Shown here one piece after another: positions 7,932 to 16,228 of a DNA stretch of 64,000 nucleotides (position 1 is the first letter of the stretch; each line of letters opens with the position of its first letter). A model generated the notes under the pieces. That model was not told the DNA's origin, did no database searches, and saw only the letters and a program-made list of their open reading frames with translations. Origin of the DNA: JACVRM01 sp963817375 (GTDB taxonomy: Bacteria; Actinomycetota; Thermoleophilia; Gaiellales; Gaiellaceae); NCBI GenBank assembly GCA_963817375.1, contig CAWFOB010000006.1, forward strand, positions 124,001 to 188,000, read 5' to 3'. The position numbers were made by a program, and so were the translations under genes.

Positions 7932-8389
7932 CGACCACGACGGCTCCCGCACTCGCCACCCAGGTCTACTCGATCTTCATCCGCACGACGCCGGAGAAGC
8001 TCTGGGAGGCGATCACGACGCCGCAGTTCACGCAGCAGTACTTCCACGGGGCGCGTATCACCGTCGTCCCCGACCACTACGAGTCGCTAGGCCCGGACGG
8101 GTCGGTGTGGGGCGACGACGAGGTGTTCGAGTTCGACCCGCCGCGGCGCATGTCGCACGCGTGGAAGTCGCGCTTCAGCCCGGAGGTGGCCGAGGAGCCC
8201 GCGAGCCGGGTGATCTGGGAGATCGAGCCCCAGGACGGCGGCTACTGCCTGCTCACGGTCACGCATGACCGGCTCGAGAACTCGCCGCTCACGGCCGAGG
8301 GCGTCTCGGGCCAGGGCTGGATGATGGTCCTGAGCGGCCTGAAGACGCTGCTCGAGACGGGCAAGCCGCTCACGTCGTTCGGCGGCTGA
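7928..8389 (+). CDS. SRPBCC domain protein (AHSA1 / START-like)
   Basis: A 153-residue single-domain protein of the AHSA1-type SRPBCC superfamily, a helix-grip fold with a large ligand cavity. It shows the N-terminal strand QVYSIFIRTTPEKLWEAITT, the Trp-containing FEFDPPRRMSHAWK region and the C-terminal helix GWMMVLSGLKTLLETG. ArsR-SRPBCC pairs are common in actinobacteria, and the SRPBCC partner may bind or remove a hydrophobic ligand. Translation is coupled to the ArsR gene by ATGA. The ligand is unknown. Confidence 0.88.
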   Translation: MTTTTAPALATQVYSIFIRTTPEKLWEAITTPQFTQQYFHGARITVVPDHYESLGPDGSVWGDDEVFEFDPPRRMSHAWKSRFSPEVAEEPASRVIWEIEPQDGGYCLLTVTHDRLENSPLTAEGVSGQGWMMVLSGLKTLLETGKPLTSFGG

Positions 8390-8421
8390 AATTCGTCTGG
8401 CGAGGCGCGGGGGGCCGGTAG

Positions 8422-8427
8422 TAGCCT
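8422..8427 (+). promoter_or_regulatory. -10 element TAGCCT, leaderless start of MFS gene
   Basis: TAGCCT lies seven bases before the TTG start at 8435, with no Shine-Dalgarno in between. Confidence 0.55.
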
Positions 8428-8434
8428 CCGCGCC

Positions 8435-9947
8435 TTGCCGGCCGCTATCCAGGACCGCCGCTGGACGCTGATCGCCGTCTGCGCGACGACGTTCATGCTG
8501 CTGGTCGACATCACGATCGTGAACGTCGCGCTGCCGAGCATCCAGCGCGAGCTCGACGCGAGCCTGACCGGGCTCCAGTGGATCGTCGACGCCTACGCGA
8601 TCACGCTCGCCGCGCTGATCCTGACGGGCGGCGCGCTGGCCGACCGCTACGGGCGCCGGCTGATCTTCTCGATCGGCGTCGCGCTCTTCAGTCTCGCGTC
8701 GCTGCTCTGCGGCGTCGCGTGGAACATCGCCTCGCTCGACATCGCCCGGGCGCTGCAGGGCGTCGGCGGGGCGGCGCTCTTCGCCACGGCGCTCGCGCTG
8801 ATCGGCGCCGAGTACGACGGTCGTGAGCGCGCCGGGGCGATCGCGATCTGGGGGGCGACGATCGGCCTCGCCGTCGCGTCGGGCCCGCTCGCCGGCGGGA
8901 TCATCACCGAGTGGCTGAGCTGGCGCTGGGTGTTCTTCGTCAACGTCCCGATCGGCGTCGCGGTCTTCGCGATCGCGCTCATGAAGGTGCGCGAGTCGCG
9001 TGATCCGCGCGCAGACCGGACCGACTACGCGGGGCTCGTCCTGTTCTCGGCGGCGCTGTTCCTGATCGTCTTCGGGCTGCTTCGCGGCAACGGCGAGGGC
9101 TGGGGGAGCGGGCAGATCGTCGCTGCGCTCGCCGTCGGGTGCCGTGCTGCTCGTCGTGTTCGTGCTCGTCGAGCGCCGGCAGGAGCGGCCGATGCTCGAC
9201 GTGTCGCTCTTCCGCGTCCCCGCCTTCGTGGGCGTCCAGCTGGCGACGTTCTGCATCGGCGCGGGAATGTTCGCGCTCTTCCCGTTCCTGTCGATCTACC
9301 TCCAGGACATCCTCGGCTTCTCGCCGCTCGAGGCGGGGTTTGCCTTCCTGCCGTTCACGATCTTCGTGTTCTTCGTTCCGCTCGCGACCCGGAACCTTGC
9401 GCAGACGAAGCCGATGTGGGCGCTGCTCGCCGTCGCGATGGCCGTCGTCGCCGTCGGGCTCGTGCTGCTGGAGATCGTCTCGCCGACGTCGGGCTACGGC
9501 GCGCTGCTGCCGGGCTTCATCGTCGCAGGCATCGGGACGGGGCTTGCGAACCCGACGATCGCAGGGGCGGCCCTGCGGGTCGTCGACCCGGCGCGGACGG
9601 GAATGGCGGCCGGCATCAGCAACACCGCGCGGATCACCGGCCTCGCGGTCGGCGTCGCCGTGCTCGGCGCGATTCTCCAGAGCCGCGTCGGCTCGAGCCT
9701 GCGCGGCACCGGGTTCCACGGCTCGTCGCTGTCGGCGGCGGTCGCGTCGTCGGGCACCCGGGCGGCGCGCGGCGAGGCGGGGTTGCTGCACGCGATCCCG
9801 GCCGCGTTCGTCAGCGGCCTGGACACGATCGTCCTGATCGGGGCCGTCCTACTGGTGATCGGCTCGGGCTCGGCCGCGCTGCTCGTCCGGCGCGCGCAGG
9901 CGCCGAAGCCGGTAGTCGAGGCAGAGCCCGCGACGGAGACGGCATAG
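8435..9947 (+). pseudogene. MFS drug exporter (DHA2/EmrB type), frame broken by one base
   Basis: A 14-helix major facilitator exporter of the DHA2/EmrB-QacA type, using proton motive force to expel drugs or metabolites. The first ~235 residues read in one frame (VDITIVNVALPSI, motif A LADRYGRRLIF, QWIVDAYAITLAAL). From about 9141 the rest continues in a different frame (VLLVVFVLVERRQERPMLDV onward to 9947). Removing the T at 9140 restores IVAALAVGAVLLVVFVLVE and a 503-residue protein. Both halves keep normal codon usage, so a sequencing or assembly insertion is at least as likely as a true pseudogene. TTG 8435 is the start. Confidence 0.8.
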
Positions 9948-10009
9948 CGGCAGGGGACGGGATCACGCTCGTGCTCGACCCGGGCTGAGCGTTCCGGCAC
10001 CATCCTCCG

Positions 10010-11227
10010 ATGGCGACCATCCGTCCCTACGACCCGGCCGACCTCGGACGCGTGCTTGCGCTCTGGGACGGCCAGGTCGACGTCGACGACGCGCTGCAGG
10101 CCGTCTCCTCGGCAAACGGGGTCGCGCTCGTCGCCGACGTCGACGGCGCGCTCGGCGGGATCGCGCTCGGCGCGCTCGCAGGCACCGAGGGGCGCATCGT
10201 CACCGTCACAGCCGCCGACGGCGAAGTCGCGGAGCTGCTGCTCGACGCGCTCGAGACGGCGCTCGCGCACCACGGGGCGCGCACGGTCGTGGGCGACGGC
10301 GCACTCCGTGACCGCCTCGGTTCGCGCGGATACGAGCCGGTCGACTACCTCCGCCGCCGTCTCCCGCGCAACGTCGCGGTGCCGGAGGCGCTTGCGCGCC
10401 TCGGCGGCCGCACGATCGGCCCGGGACTCTGGGACGCGCTGCGCGGCGTCGAGGACGCGAAGCGGATCATCGAGCGACGCGTCATCCTGCCGCTCGAGGA
10501 GCGCGAGCTCGCGACGCGGCACGCCGTCGTGCCGCCGAAGGCGATCGTCCTCTTCGGGCCGCCCGGCACCGGCAAGACGACGTTCGCCAAGGGCATCGCG
10601 TCGCGGCTCGGCTGGCCGTTCGTCGAGATCTCGCCGGCCGAGGTCGGCGGCGAGGGCGCAGAGCGCCAGGCCAAGCTGCTCGCCGACGCGTTCGACCTGA
10701 TCCTCGAGCTGCCGTCGGCCGTCGTCTTCGTGGACGAGGTCGAGGATCTCGCCTCCATGCGCCACGACGAGCGGCGGGTCAGCCCGTCGGTCACGAACGA
10801 GTTCCTGCGCCAGATCCCGCGCGTGCGCGAGACGACGCAGCACCTGCTCGTCTGCGCGACCAACTTCGTCGGGAAGCTCGACTCGGCCTTCCTGCGCCCC
10901 GGCCGCTTCGACTTCATCCTCCCGGTCGGCCCGCCCGACGCCGACGCCCGCGAGGCGATCTGGACGGGCTACGTCGACGAGATCACCGACGAGGACGTCG
11001 ACGTCGCCGCGCTCGTCGCCGCCAGCGAGCTGTTCACGCCGGCGGACATCGAGTTCGCGGCCCGCAAGGCGGCGCAGCGCGCGTTCGAGCGCGAGCACTT
11101 CGGCGGCGCGGGCCACCGGGCACGCACGGAGGACTTTCTCGCCTGCATCGCCGAGACCCGGCCCTCGCTCTCGGAGGAGATCGTCGCAAGCTTCGACGAC
11201 GACGTGCGCGAGTTCGCGCGCGACTGA
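10010..11227 (+). CDS. GNAT-like domain fused to AAA+ ATPase
   Basis: A 405-residue cytosolic protein joining an N-terminal GNAT acetyltransferase-like domain (about 1-125, TIRPYDPADLGRVLALW and an Ala-rich core) to a classical AAA+ ATPase domain (about 140-405). Walker A is FGPPGTGKTTFAKGIA, Walker B VVFVDEVED, sensor 1 CATNF, and the arginine-finger region LRPGRFDF, like FtsH/Cdc48-type modules. No protease motif is present, so it is more likely a remodelling ATPase. The gene is fused head-to-tail with the HAD gene by TGATG. Whether the GNAT part acetylates or only binds a ligand is unknown. Confidence 0.85.
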   Translation: MATIRPYDPADLGRVLALWDGQVDVDDALQAVSSANGVALVADVDGALGGIALGALAGTEGRIVTVTAADGEVAELLLDALETALAHHGARTVVGDGALRDRLGSRGYEPVDYLRRRLPRNVAVPEALARLGGRTIGPGLWDALRGVEDAKRIIERRVILPLEERELATRHAVVPPKAIVLFGPPGTGKTTFAKGIASRLGWPFVEISPAEVGGEGAERQAKLLADAFDLILELPSAVVFVDEVEDLASMRHDERRVSPSVTNEFLRQIPRVRETTQHLLVCATNFVGKLDSAFLRPGRFDFILPVGPPDADAREAIWTGYVDEITDEDVDVAALVAASELFTPADIEFAARKAAQRAFEREHFGGAGHRARTEDFLACIAETRPSLSEEIVASFDDDVREFARD

Positions 11228-11871
11228 TGCCGCCCGCGGCGGTCATCTTCGACTGCGACGGCACGCTGGTCGACTCCGAGCCGCTCGCCTGGCGCGCCTG
11301 GCGCGACGTGCTCGCCGGCTACGGGTACGAGCTCAGGCCGGAGGACATCGAGCTGACGCGCGGGCGGGGCTGGCCCGAGATCCACGGCCACTTCGCGAGC
11401 GTGGTCGAAGGCCTGCCCGACTCGGCCGGCGCCTGGGAGGGGTTCTCGGGACGGCTCTTCGCCCTGCTCGAGGCCGAGCTCACGCCGTTCGAAGACGCGA
11501 TCGGCACGGCGCGCGAGCTGCACGAGCGCGGCATGCCGGTTGCGGTCGCGTCGTCGAGCCCACGTGCACGCCTCGACGCGACGCTGCGCGCGGCCGGCCT
11601 CGACGACCTCTTCGATGTCACCGTCGCCGGGGACGAGGTCGCGCACGGCAAGCCGGCGCCGGACCTGTTCCTGGCCGCCGCGGAGCGGCTCGGCGTCGCG
11701 CCCGCCGACTGCGTCGCCGTCGAGGACAGCCCGCCCGGCGTGGCGTCGGCAGTCGCGGCCGGCATGACCGTCGTCGCCGTCGCGCGCAAGCCCGAGCACC
11801 GCGCCGACCTCGAGCCGCACCTGGTCGACGAGCTGACGGCGACGGTCGTCGAGGCCGCGCTCACGCCGTGA
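11227..11871 (+). CDS. HAD-superfamily phosphatase (beta-phosphoglucomutase/phosphoglycolate phosphatase-like)
   Basis: A 214-residue HAD hydrolase with all four motifs: motif I IFDCDGTLVDSEP (nucleophile Asp and acid/base Asp), motif II VASSSPRARL, motif III Lys in HGKPAPDLFL, and motif IV VEDSPPGVASA. The helical cap after motif I is consistent with subfamily I (beta-PGM-like). The substrate cannot be read from sequence; a sugar phosphate or phosphoglycolate is the most common choice. It overlaps the AAA gene by one base (TGATG) and the next gene by GTGA, so all three genes should be co-translated. Confidence 0.92.
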   Translation: MPPAAVIFDCDGTLVDSEPLAWRAWRDVLAGYGYELRPEDIELTRGRGWPEIHGHFASVVEGLPDSAGAWEGFSGRLFALLEAELTPFEDAIGTARELHERGMPVAVASSSPRARLDATLRAAGLDDLFDVTVAGDEVAHGKPAPDLFLAAAERLGVAPADCVAVEDSPPGVASAVAAGMTVVAVARKPEHRADLEPHLVDELTATVVEAALTP

Positions 11872-13109
11872 AGCGGCTCGCGGCGCTGGCGCTGCTGCCC
11901 CTTGCGGCGGCTGCGTCCGCGGCGCCCTCGCCGCTCCGTGTGGTCTCGTCGCAGGCCGAGTTCGCCACGGCGGTCGCCGCGCTTGCGGGCTCGGGCGGCC
12001 GGATCGCGCTGCTCCGCGGCTCGTACGGCCAGCTCGTCGTGCCGCCGCGCTCGGGGCCGCCGCTCGACATCTCGGCGCAGCGGGGGACGCGGGTCGGACG
12101 GCTCGTGCTCGACCGCGCCGACCATCTCGCGGTTCACGGCGTCACGGTGGCGCCACAGGGCGGCGATGCCGTGCTCGAGGTCCGCGACTCTGCCCACGTC
12201 ACCCTCGACCGTGTCCGTGTCACCGCCGCCGGCACGCGGTTCACAGCCACACTGACGCTGCCGGGCTCGCGCGACGTCACCATCAGCCGGAGCGAGTTCG
12301 CGCACTGCGGCGACGACTCGCCCGAGTTCGCCAACTGCGTCCTGCTGAGCGGCGTCAGCCGGCTGCGCATCGAGGACAGCCGCTTCCACGACTGCCTCGG
12401 CTGCGACTTCGTCCACGGCCGCTACGGCAGGGGCCTGACGATCCTTCGGAACCGCTTCGAGCGCGCGCTCCCGTGCCGCGCCGGCGGGCGGCGCTGCATG
12501 CACCAGGACCTGATCGAGCTCTTCTCAGGGAAGGTGCTGGACGTGGAGCAAAACGTCTTCGGCGTCTACCGCCGCGGCGGGGCCCAGCTCTACGTCACCA
12601 ACGACATCGACGATGTGCGCATCGTCAACAACCTCTTCCTCGGCGCCGACCCGCGCGTGCCCGGCTACCGCCCGCGTGTCGCAATCGTGATCGGCAGCCG
12701 AGGGTTCACGCGCGTCCCACACCGCGTCTGGATCGTGAACAACACGATCCTCTCCGGCGCCACCCGCATCGACGGCTACCGAGGCTCGATCCGCATGAGC
12801 TCGATGTACGGCATCGTCCCCAGGCGCGACCGGCCGGTGGTGGCCAACAACGTGATCGCGCTGCTCGGCGTGCCCCACCACGTCTGCGCCGAGGTGCAGC
12901 GGTCCCTGCGCAACGTCATCCTCGCCGGCGGCGGCTGCTCGTCGACCGATGTCCTCGGGAAGGCCTACCTCGACGCGGCCGGCCGGCCGACGGCGTCGTC
13001 GACGCTGCTGATCGGGAAGGCGAGCCGACGCTACGCGCCGCGGCTCGACTTCACCGGGCGGCCGCGCGACGCCCACCCGGACATCGGCGCCTTCGAGTAC
13101 CGCCCCTGA
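11868..13109 (+). CDS. secreted right-handed beta-helix repeat protein
   Basis: A 413-residue exported protein. It has a signal peptide (KRLAALALLPLAAAASAA) and then beta-helix coils marked by short strand repeats such as HLAVHGVTV, HVTLDRVRV, DVTISRSEF, RLRIEDSRF, DVRIVNNLF and RVWIVNNTI, typical of right-handed parallel beta-helix (pectate-lyase-like) folds. Several Cys residues (HCGDD, NCVLL, DCLGCDF, PCRAGGRRCM) could form disulfides. The end DAHPDIGAFEYRP resembles C-termini of beta-helix carbohydrate enzymes. Activity is unknown; polysaccharide lyase or binding is plausible. The GTG at 11868 overlaps the HAD stop, an unusual link between a cytosolic phosphatase and a secreted protein. 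Confidence 0.8.
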   Translation: MKRLAALALLPLAAAASAAPSPLRVVSSQAEFATAVAALAGSGGRIALLRGSYGQLVVPPRSGPPLDISAQRGTRVGRLVLDRADHLAVHGVTVAPQGGDAVLEVRDSAHVTLDRVRVTAAGTRFTATLTLPGSRDVTISRSEFAHCGDDSPEFANCVLLSGVSRLRIEDSRFHDCLGCDFVHGRYGRGLTILRNRFERALPCRAGGRRCMHQDLIELFSGKVLDVEQNVFGVYRRGGAQLYVTNDIDDVRIVNNLFLGADPRVPGYRPRVAIVIGSRGFTRVPHRVWIVNNTILSGATRIDGYRGSIRMSSMYGIVPRRDRPVVANNVIALLGVPHHVCAEVQRSLRNVILAGGGCSSTDVLGKAYLDAAGRPTASSTLLIGKASRRYAPRLDFTGRPRDAHPDIGAFEYRP

Positions 13110-13120
13110 ATCGGTCGGCG

Positions 13121-13126
13121 TAGCAT
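13121..13126 (+). promoter_or_regulatory. -10 element TAGCAT, leaderless start of M20 peptidase gene
   Basis: TAGCAT lies six bases before the GTG start at 13133, with no ribosome binding site. Confidence 0.6.
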
Positions 13127-13132
13127 CGGCCG

Positions 13133-14482
13133 GTGGCCGACGAGCTCGCCGAGATCACCGACGACGCGCTGAGGATCACCGACCTGCTCTGCCGGCAGCC
13201 GAGCGTGTCCGCGGAGGACCGCGCGCTCGGCGAGACCGCCGAGCTCGTCGAGGAGCTGCTCGTCGGAGCCGGCTTCACGACGCGGCAGCTCCGTGCCGCC
13301 GAGGGGCCGCCGGTCGTCTACGGCGAGCTGCCCGGCAGCGGTCCGTACACGCTGCTGCTCTACAACCACTACGACGTCCAGCCCGTCGACCCGCTCGAGC
13401 TCTGGGACACGCCGCCCTTCGAGCCCGACGTCCGCGACGGCAAGATCTTCGCCCGCGGGGTCGCCGACAACAAGGGCGAGCTCGCGGTCCGGCTCGCGAC
13501 GATCCGGGCGCTGCGCGAGCGCGATGGGGAGCTTCCGGTCGGCCTCCGCTGGATCGTCGAGGGCGAGGAGGAGGTCGGCAGCCCGCACTTCGGCGAGATC
13601 GTCGCGGCGAACCGCGAGCTCCTCGCCGCCGACGGGTGCCTCTGGGAGGGGTCGCCGACACGGCTTGGCGACGGCCGCCCGTCTGTGGCGCTCGGGTACA
13701 AGGGCGCGCTCGCCGTCCGGCTCGACGTCCGCGCGCTCGCGACCGACGCGCACTCGGCGGCGGCGGCGGTCGCGCCGAGCGCCGCCTGGCGGCTCACCAC
13801 TGCGCTCGCGAGCCTCCGCGACGCGGACGGCCTCATCGCGATCACCGGCTTCTACGACGACGTCCTCGCGCCCAGCCCCGCCGAGCTCCGTGCGATCGAG
13901 GAAGGCAGCGACAGCGACGAGGAGGAGATGCGCGAGATGCTGGGCATCGAGGCGTTCCTCGACGGCGTGTCGGGGCCCGCACTCCGGGAGCGCGCCTCCT
14001 TCACGCCGACCTGCAACATCGCCGGCCTGCAGAGCGGCTACAACGGGCCAGGCTTCAAGACCGTGCTGCCGGCGACGGCCAGCGCGTGGGTCGACATGCG
14101 CCTCGTCCCCGACCAGACGCCGCAGCGCGTGCTCGAGCTCCTGCGATCGCACCTCGAGCGCCACGGCTTCCACGACGTCGAGGTCACCGCAGTCGTCATG
14201 GCCGACCCGGCCCGGACGCCAGTCGACCATCCGTTCGTCCAGCGCGTGATCCGGGTGGCGGAGGCCGTCAGCGGACAGCCGGCCTCGGTGACGCCGATCG
14301 TCGCCGGGACGCTCCCGATCGTGGCGCCGCTCCAACGGATCGGGATCCCGGGCGTCTCCGCGCCCGACAACCCGTTCTACTGGGGCAGCCGCATCCACGC
14401 GCCGAACGAGCACGTGAAGCTCGACGACGTGCGCGAGTCGGTTCGCTTCATGAGCGCGCTGCTCGAGGACTACGCCGCGTAG
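13133..14482 (+). CDS. M20-family metallopeptidase (dipeptidase)
   Basis: A 449-residue dinuclear zinc peptidase of the M20/ArgE/DapE group, probably a cytosolic dipeptidase. Metal and catalytic residues are in place: YNHYDVQP (first His and catalytic Asp), ARGVADNKGEL (bridging Asp), EGEEEVGS (catalytic Glu pair), and a C-terminal SRIHAPNEHVKL (metal His). The lid domain spans about residues 185-310, with GYKGALAVRL at its start. GTG 13133 fits the TAGCAT box. It converges with the MOSC gene, and the last 13 bp overlap. Confidence 0.92.
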   Translation: MADELAEITDDALRITDLLCRQPSVSAEDRALGETAELVEELLVGAGFTTRQLRAAEGPPVVYGELPGSGPYTLLLYNHYDVQPVDPLELWDTPPFEPDVRDGKIFARGVADNKGELAVRLATIRALRERDGELPVGLRWIVEGEEEVGSPHFGEIVAANRELLAADGCLWEGSPTRLGDGRPSVALGYKGALAVRLDVRALATDAHSAAAAVAPSAAWRLTTALASLRDADGLIAITGFYDDVLAPSPAELRAIEEGSDSDEEEMREMLGIEAFLDGVSGPALRERASFTPTCNIAGLQSGYNGPGFKTVLPATASAWVDMRLVPDQTPQRVLELLRSHLERHGFHDVEVTAVVMADPARTPVDHPFVQRVIRVAEAVSGQPASVTPIVAGTLPIVAPLQRIGIPGVSAPDNPFYWGSRIHAPNEHVKLDDVRESVRFMSALLEDYAA

Positions 14483-15153
14483 CGGCCGTAACCCCGCGGG
14501 ATCGTCCACCAGTCGCCGACCTCGGCGACGTCGCCGACGCGCACGGTCCCCGGGCGGATGACGTAGCAGTCGAGCGCCGTCCGCCCGCCGAGCTCGAAGA
14601 CGATCTTCTGCAGCACGGCGATGTCCTGCTCGAGGGTGTCGGGGTCGTACGTCGTCATCACGCAGCGGCCGCGCACCTGGCGGACGCCCAGGACGGCCTC
14701 GCCGAGGTGGAGCTCGCGGCCGACCCACTTGCGCTCGGTCAGGCCCTCGACGCCCTCGAGGTAGACGTTGGCGCGGAAGCGGCGGCCGTCGACGCCGACG
14801 GCTGCGACGCCACCGTCCGTCGCCACCGACATCGGCAGGACGTCGTGGCGCTGCGGGCCGTCGCCGTCGAAGAACACCAGCTCGGCGTCGGGCGCGGTGA
14901 CGGCTTGTATGGCCGCTAGCGCCTCGGGCGTGTCCCAGCGCCGACCGTCCATCGTCGGCACGCCGGTGTCGTCGAGCCCGCCCTGGAGCCCGAGCATGCC
15001 CGGGTGTGTGCGTGCGGTGTAGACGCGGCCGCCCGGCCGCAGCGCCTGCACCAGGCGGTCGCCGTCGATGCCGAGCGGGGTGATGCGAGCCTCGGGGAGC
15101 GACTCGCCGCGGAGCGACTTGAGCGGAAAGCGCCAGAGCTCCGCGACCTGCAT
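14470..15153 (-). CDS. MOSC domain protein (YcbX/MOSC-N type)
   Basis: A 227-residue protein combining the MOSC N-terminal beta-barrel (about 1-90, VAELWRFPLKSLRGESL and GIDGDRLVQAL) and a MOSC domain (about 100-225, RFRANVYLEG and GRCVMTTYDPDTL). The conserved Cys in RCVMTTYDP is the expected sulfur-carrying residue; MOSC proteins handle molybdenum cofactor sulfur or reduce N-hydroxylated compounds with partners. No partner reductase is nearby. No clear ribosome binding site. It converges with the M20 gene and is followed upstream by the homocysteine methyltransferase on the same strand (29 bp away). Confidence 0.85.
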   Translation of the reverse strand: MQVAELWRFPLKSLRGESLPEARITPLGIDGDRLVQALRPGGRVYTARTHPGMLGLQGGLDDTGVPTMDGRRWDTPEALAAIQAVTAPDAELVFFDGDGPQRHDVLPMSVATDGGVAAVGVDGRRFRANVYLEGVEGLTERKWVGRELHLGEAVLGVRQVRGRCVMTTYDPDTLEQDIAVLQKIVFELGGRTALDCYVIRPGTVRVGDVAEVGDWWTIPRGYGRYAA

Positions 15154-15182
15154 GCGTCGTGACAACGGCGCCGCGGACGGCG

Positions 15183-16085
15183 CTATTCCGCGAGCCAGGC
15201 CTCCGCTACCGCCGCGATGTGCCGGTGGTCGGTGCCGCAGCAGCCGCCGAGCACCTCGAGGTTCGGCAGGAGCGGCTGCAGCGCGAGGTACGCGGCGGCG
15301 AGCTCCTCCGGGTCGCCGGCGTCGAGGAGGCCGAGCTCGTCGAGCTCGGCGTGGCTCTGCTTCGAGGCGTTCGCTCGGATGCCGTGGATGCGCCCGCGCC
15401 ACGCGCCTCCATCCGCCAGCGCCCGCTCGAAGTGCGTCGGGTGGGCGCAGTTGATCATGAAGTAGCGCGGCGCTCCGTCCGTCTCCTCGTCGACCTGCAC
15501 GATCGCTTCGCCGAGCGGCTGCCCGCTCGGCAGCCGCCCGTCCGTCTCGACCGTGAACGAGATCACGACGGGCATCCCGGCGGCCACGGCCGCACGGGCG
15601 ATGCCGAGCGCCTCTTCGACCGTCGGGAGGGTGAGGCCGCTGACCAGGTCGGTGTCGGTCTGCGCGAACACCTCCACCTGGCGGGCGTGGTACGCCTCGG
15701 CCTCCTCCGCGCTCATCGTCACCGTGCCGTCGTACGCATCGCCGCGCGGGCCGACGCAGCCACAGATCAGGACCGGCGGCTCGCCGGCCGCGTCGGCGCG
15801 CAGCTCCGCGAGCAGGGCCACCCCGTCGCGGCTTGCCTCGTCGACCTCCTCGGGCGAGTAGCCGAGCTTCTCGCCCCAGTCGACGTTCGCCCGCCAGGTC
15901 GGAGCGTCGAGCACCAGGGGCACGCCGAGCCGGCCCGCCAGCTCCACGTATGGCTCGAAGTAGCGCCGCAGCGCCGCCCGGCCGCTCTCCGATGCCAGCA
16001 GGGGGAACGCCGCGAACTCGGGCAGGTCGATGCCCTCCCGGAAGATCAGCGTCGTCTCCATGCCGCCGTCGGTCAGCTGGAGCAT
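15183..16085 (-). CDS. homocysteine S-methyltransferase family protein
   Basis: A 300-residue zinc-dependent methyltransferase with a TIM-barrel fold. It opens with TDGGMETTLIF and keeps the three zinc-binding cysteines: FMINCAHP and LGGCCGTDHRHI. In this family a methyl group from S-methylmethionine or a related donor moves to a thiol acceptor such as homocysteine. Because betaine- and selenocysteine-type relatives share these residues, the substrate stays open. The ATG overlaps the stop of the remnant frame upstream (TGATG), placing it at the end of a MocA-oxidoreductase operon. Confidence 0.88.
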   Translation of the reverse strand: MLQLTDGGMETTLIFREGIDLPEFAAFPLLASESGRAALRRYFEPYVELAGRLGVPLVLDAPTWRANVDWGEKLGYSPEEVDEASRDGVALLAELRADAAGEPPVLICGCVGPRGDAYDGTVTMSAEEAEAYHARQVEVFAQTDTDLVSGLTLPTVEEALGIARAAVAAGMPVVISFTVETDGRLPSGQPLGEAIVQVDEETDGAPRYFMINCAHPTHFERALADGGAWRGRIHGIRANASKQSHAELDELGLLDAGDPEELAAAYLALQPLLPNLEVLGGCCGTDHRHIAAVAEAWLAE

Positions 16086-16228
16086 CAGGCCACCCGCGGC
16101 CTCAGCACGCCGCGCGCACGGAGGGAGTCCAGCGACAGGCCGCGGCGGCGAATCTCGATGTTCCTGGCGTGCGCGTGGAAGATGCGGTCACCGTAGCCCG
16201 TCGACCGCCGGGGAGGGCCGAGCTTCAC
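16085..16228 (-). pseudogene. 47-codon remnant resembling the C-terminus of a sugar-phosphate isomerase
   Basis: This short frame starts at GTG overlapping the oxidoreductase stop (GTGA) and ends overlapping the homocysteine methyltransferase ATG. The peptide contains GYGDRIFHAHARNIEI, which resembles the metal-binding C-terminal strand of xylose-isomerase-like TIM-barrel enzymes (YHVHAKDTEI-like), then loses the family pattern. At 47 residues it lacks the barrel, so it is probably a relic of an isomerase/epimerase once paired with the Gfo/Idh/MocA gene, kept as a coupled leader. It may instead be a genuine microprotein. Confidence 0.5.
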
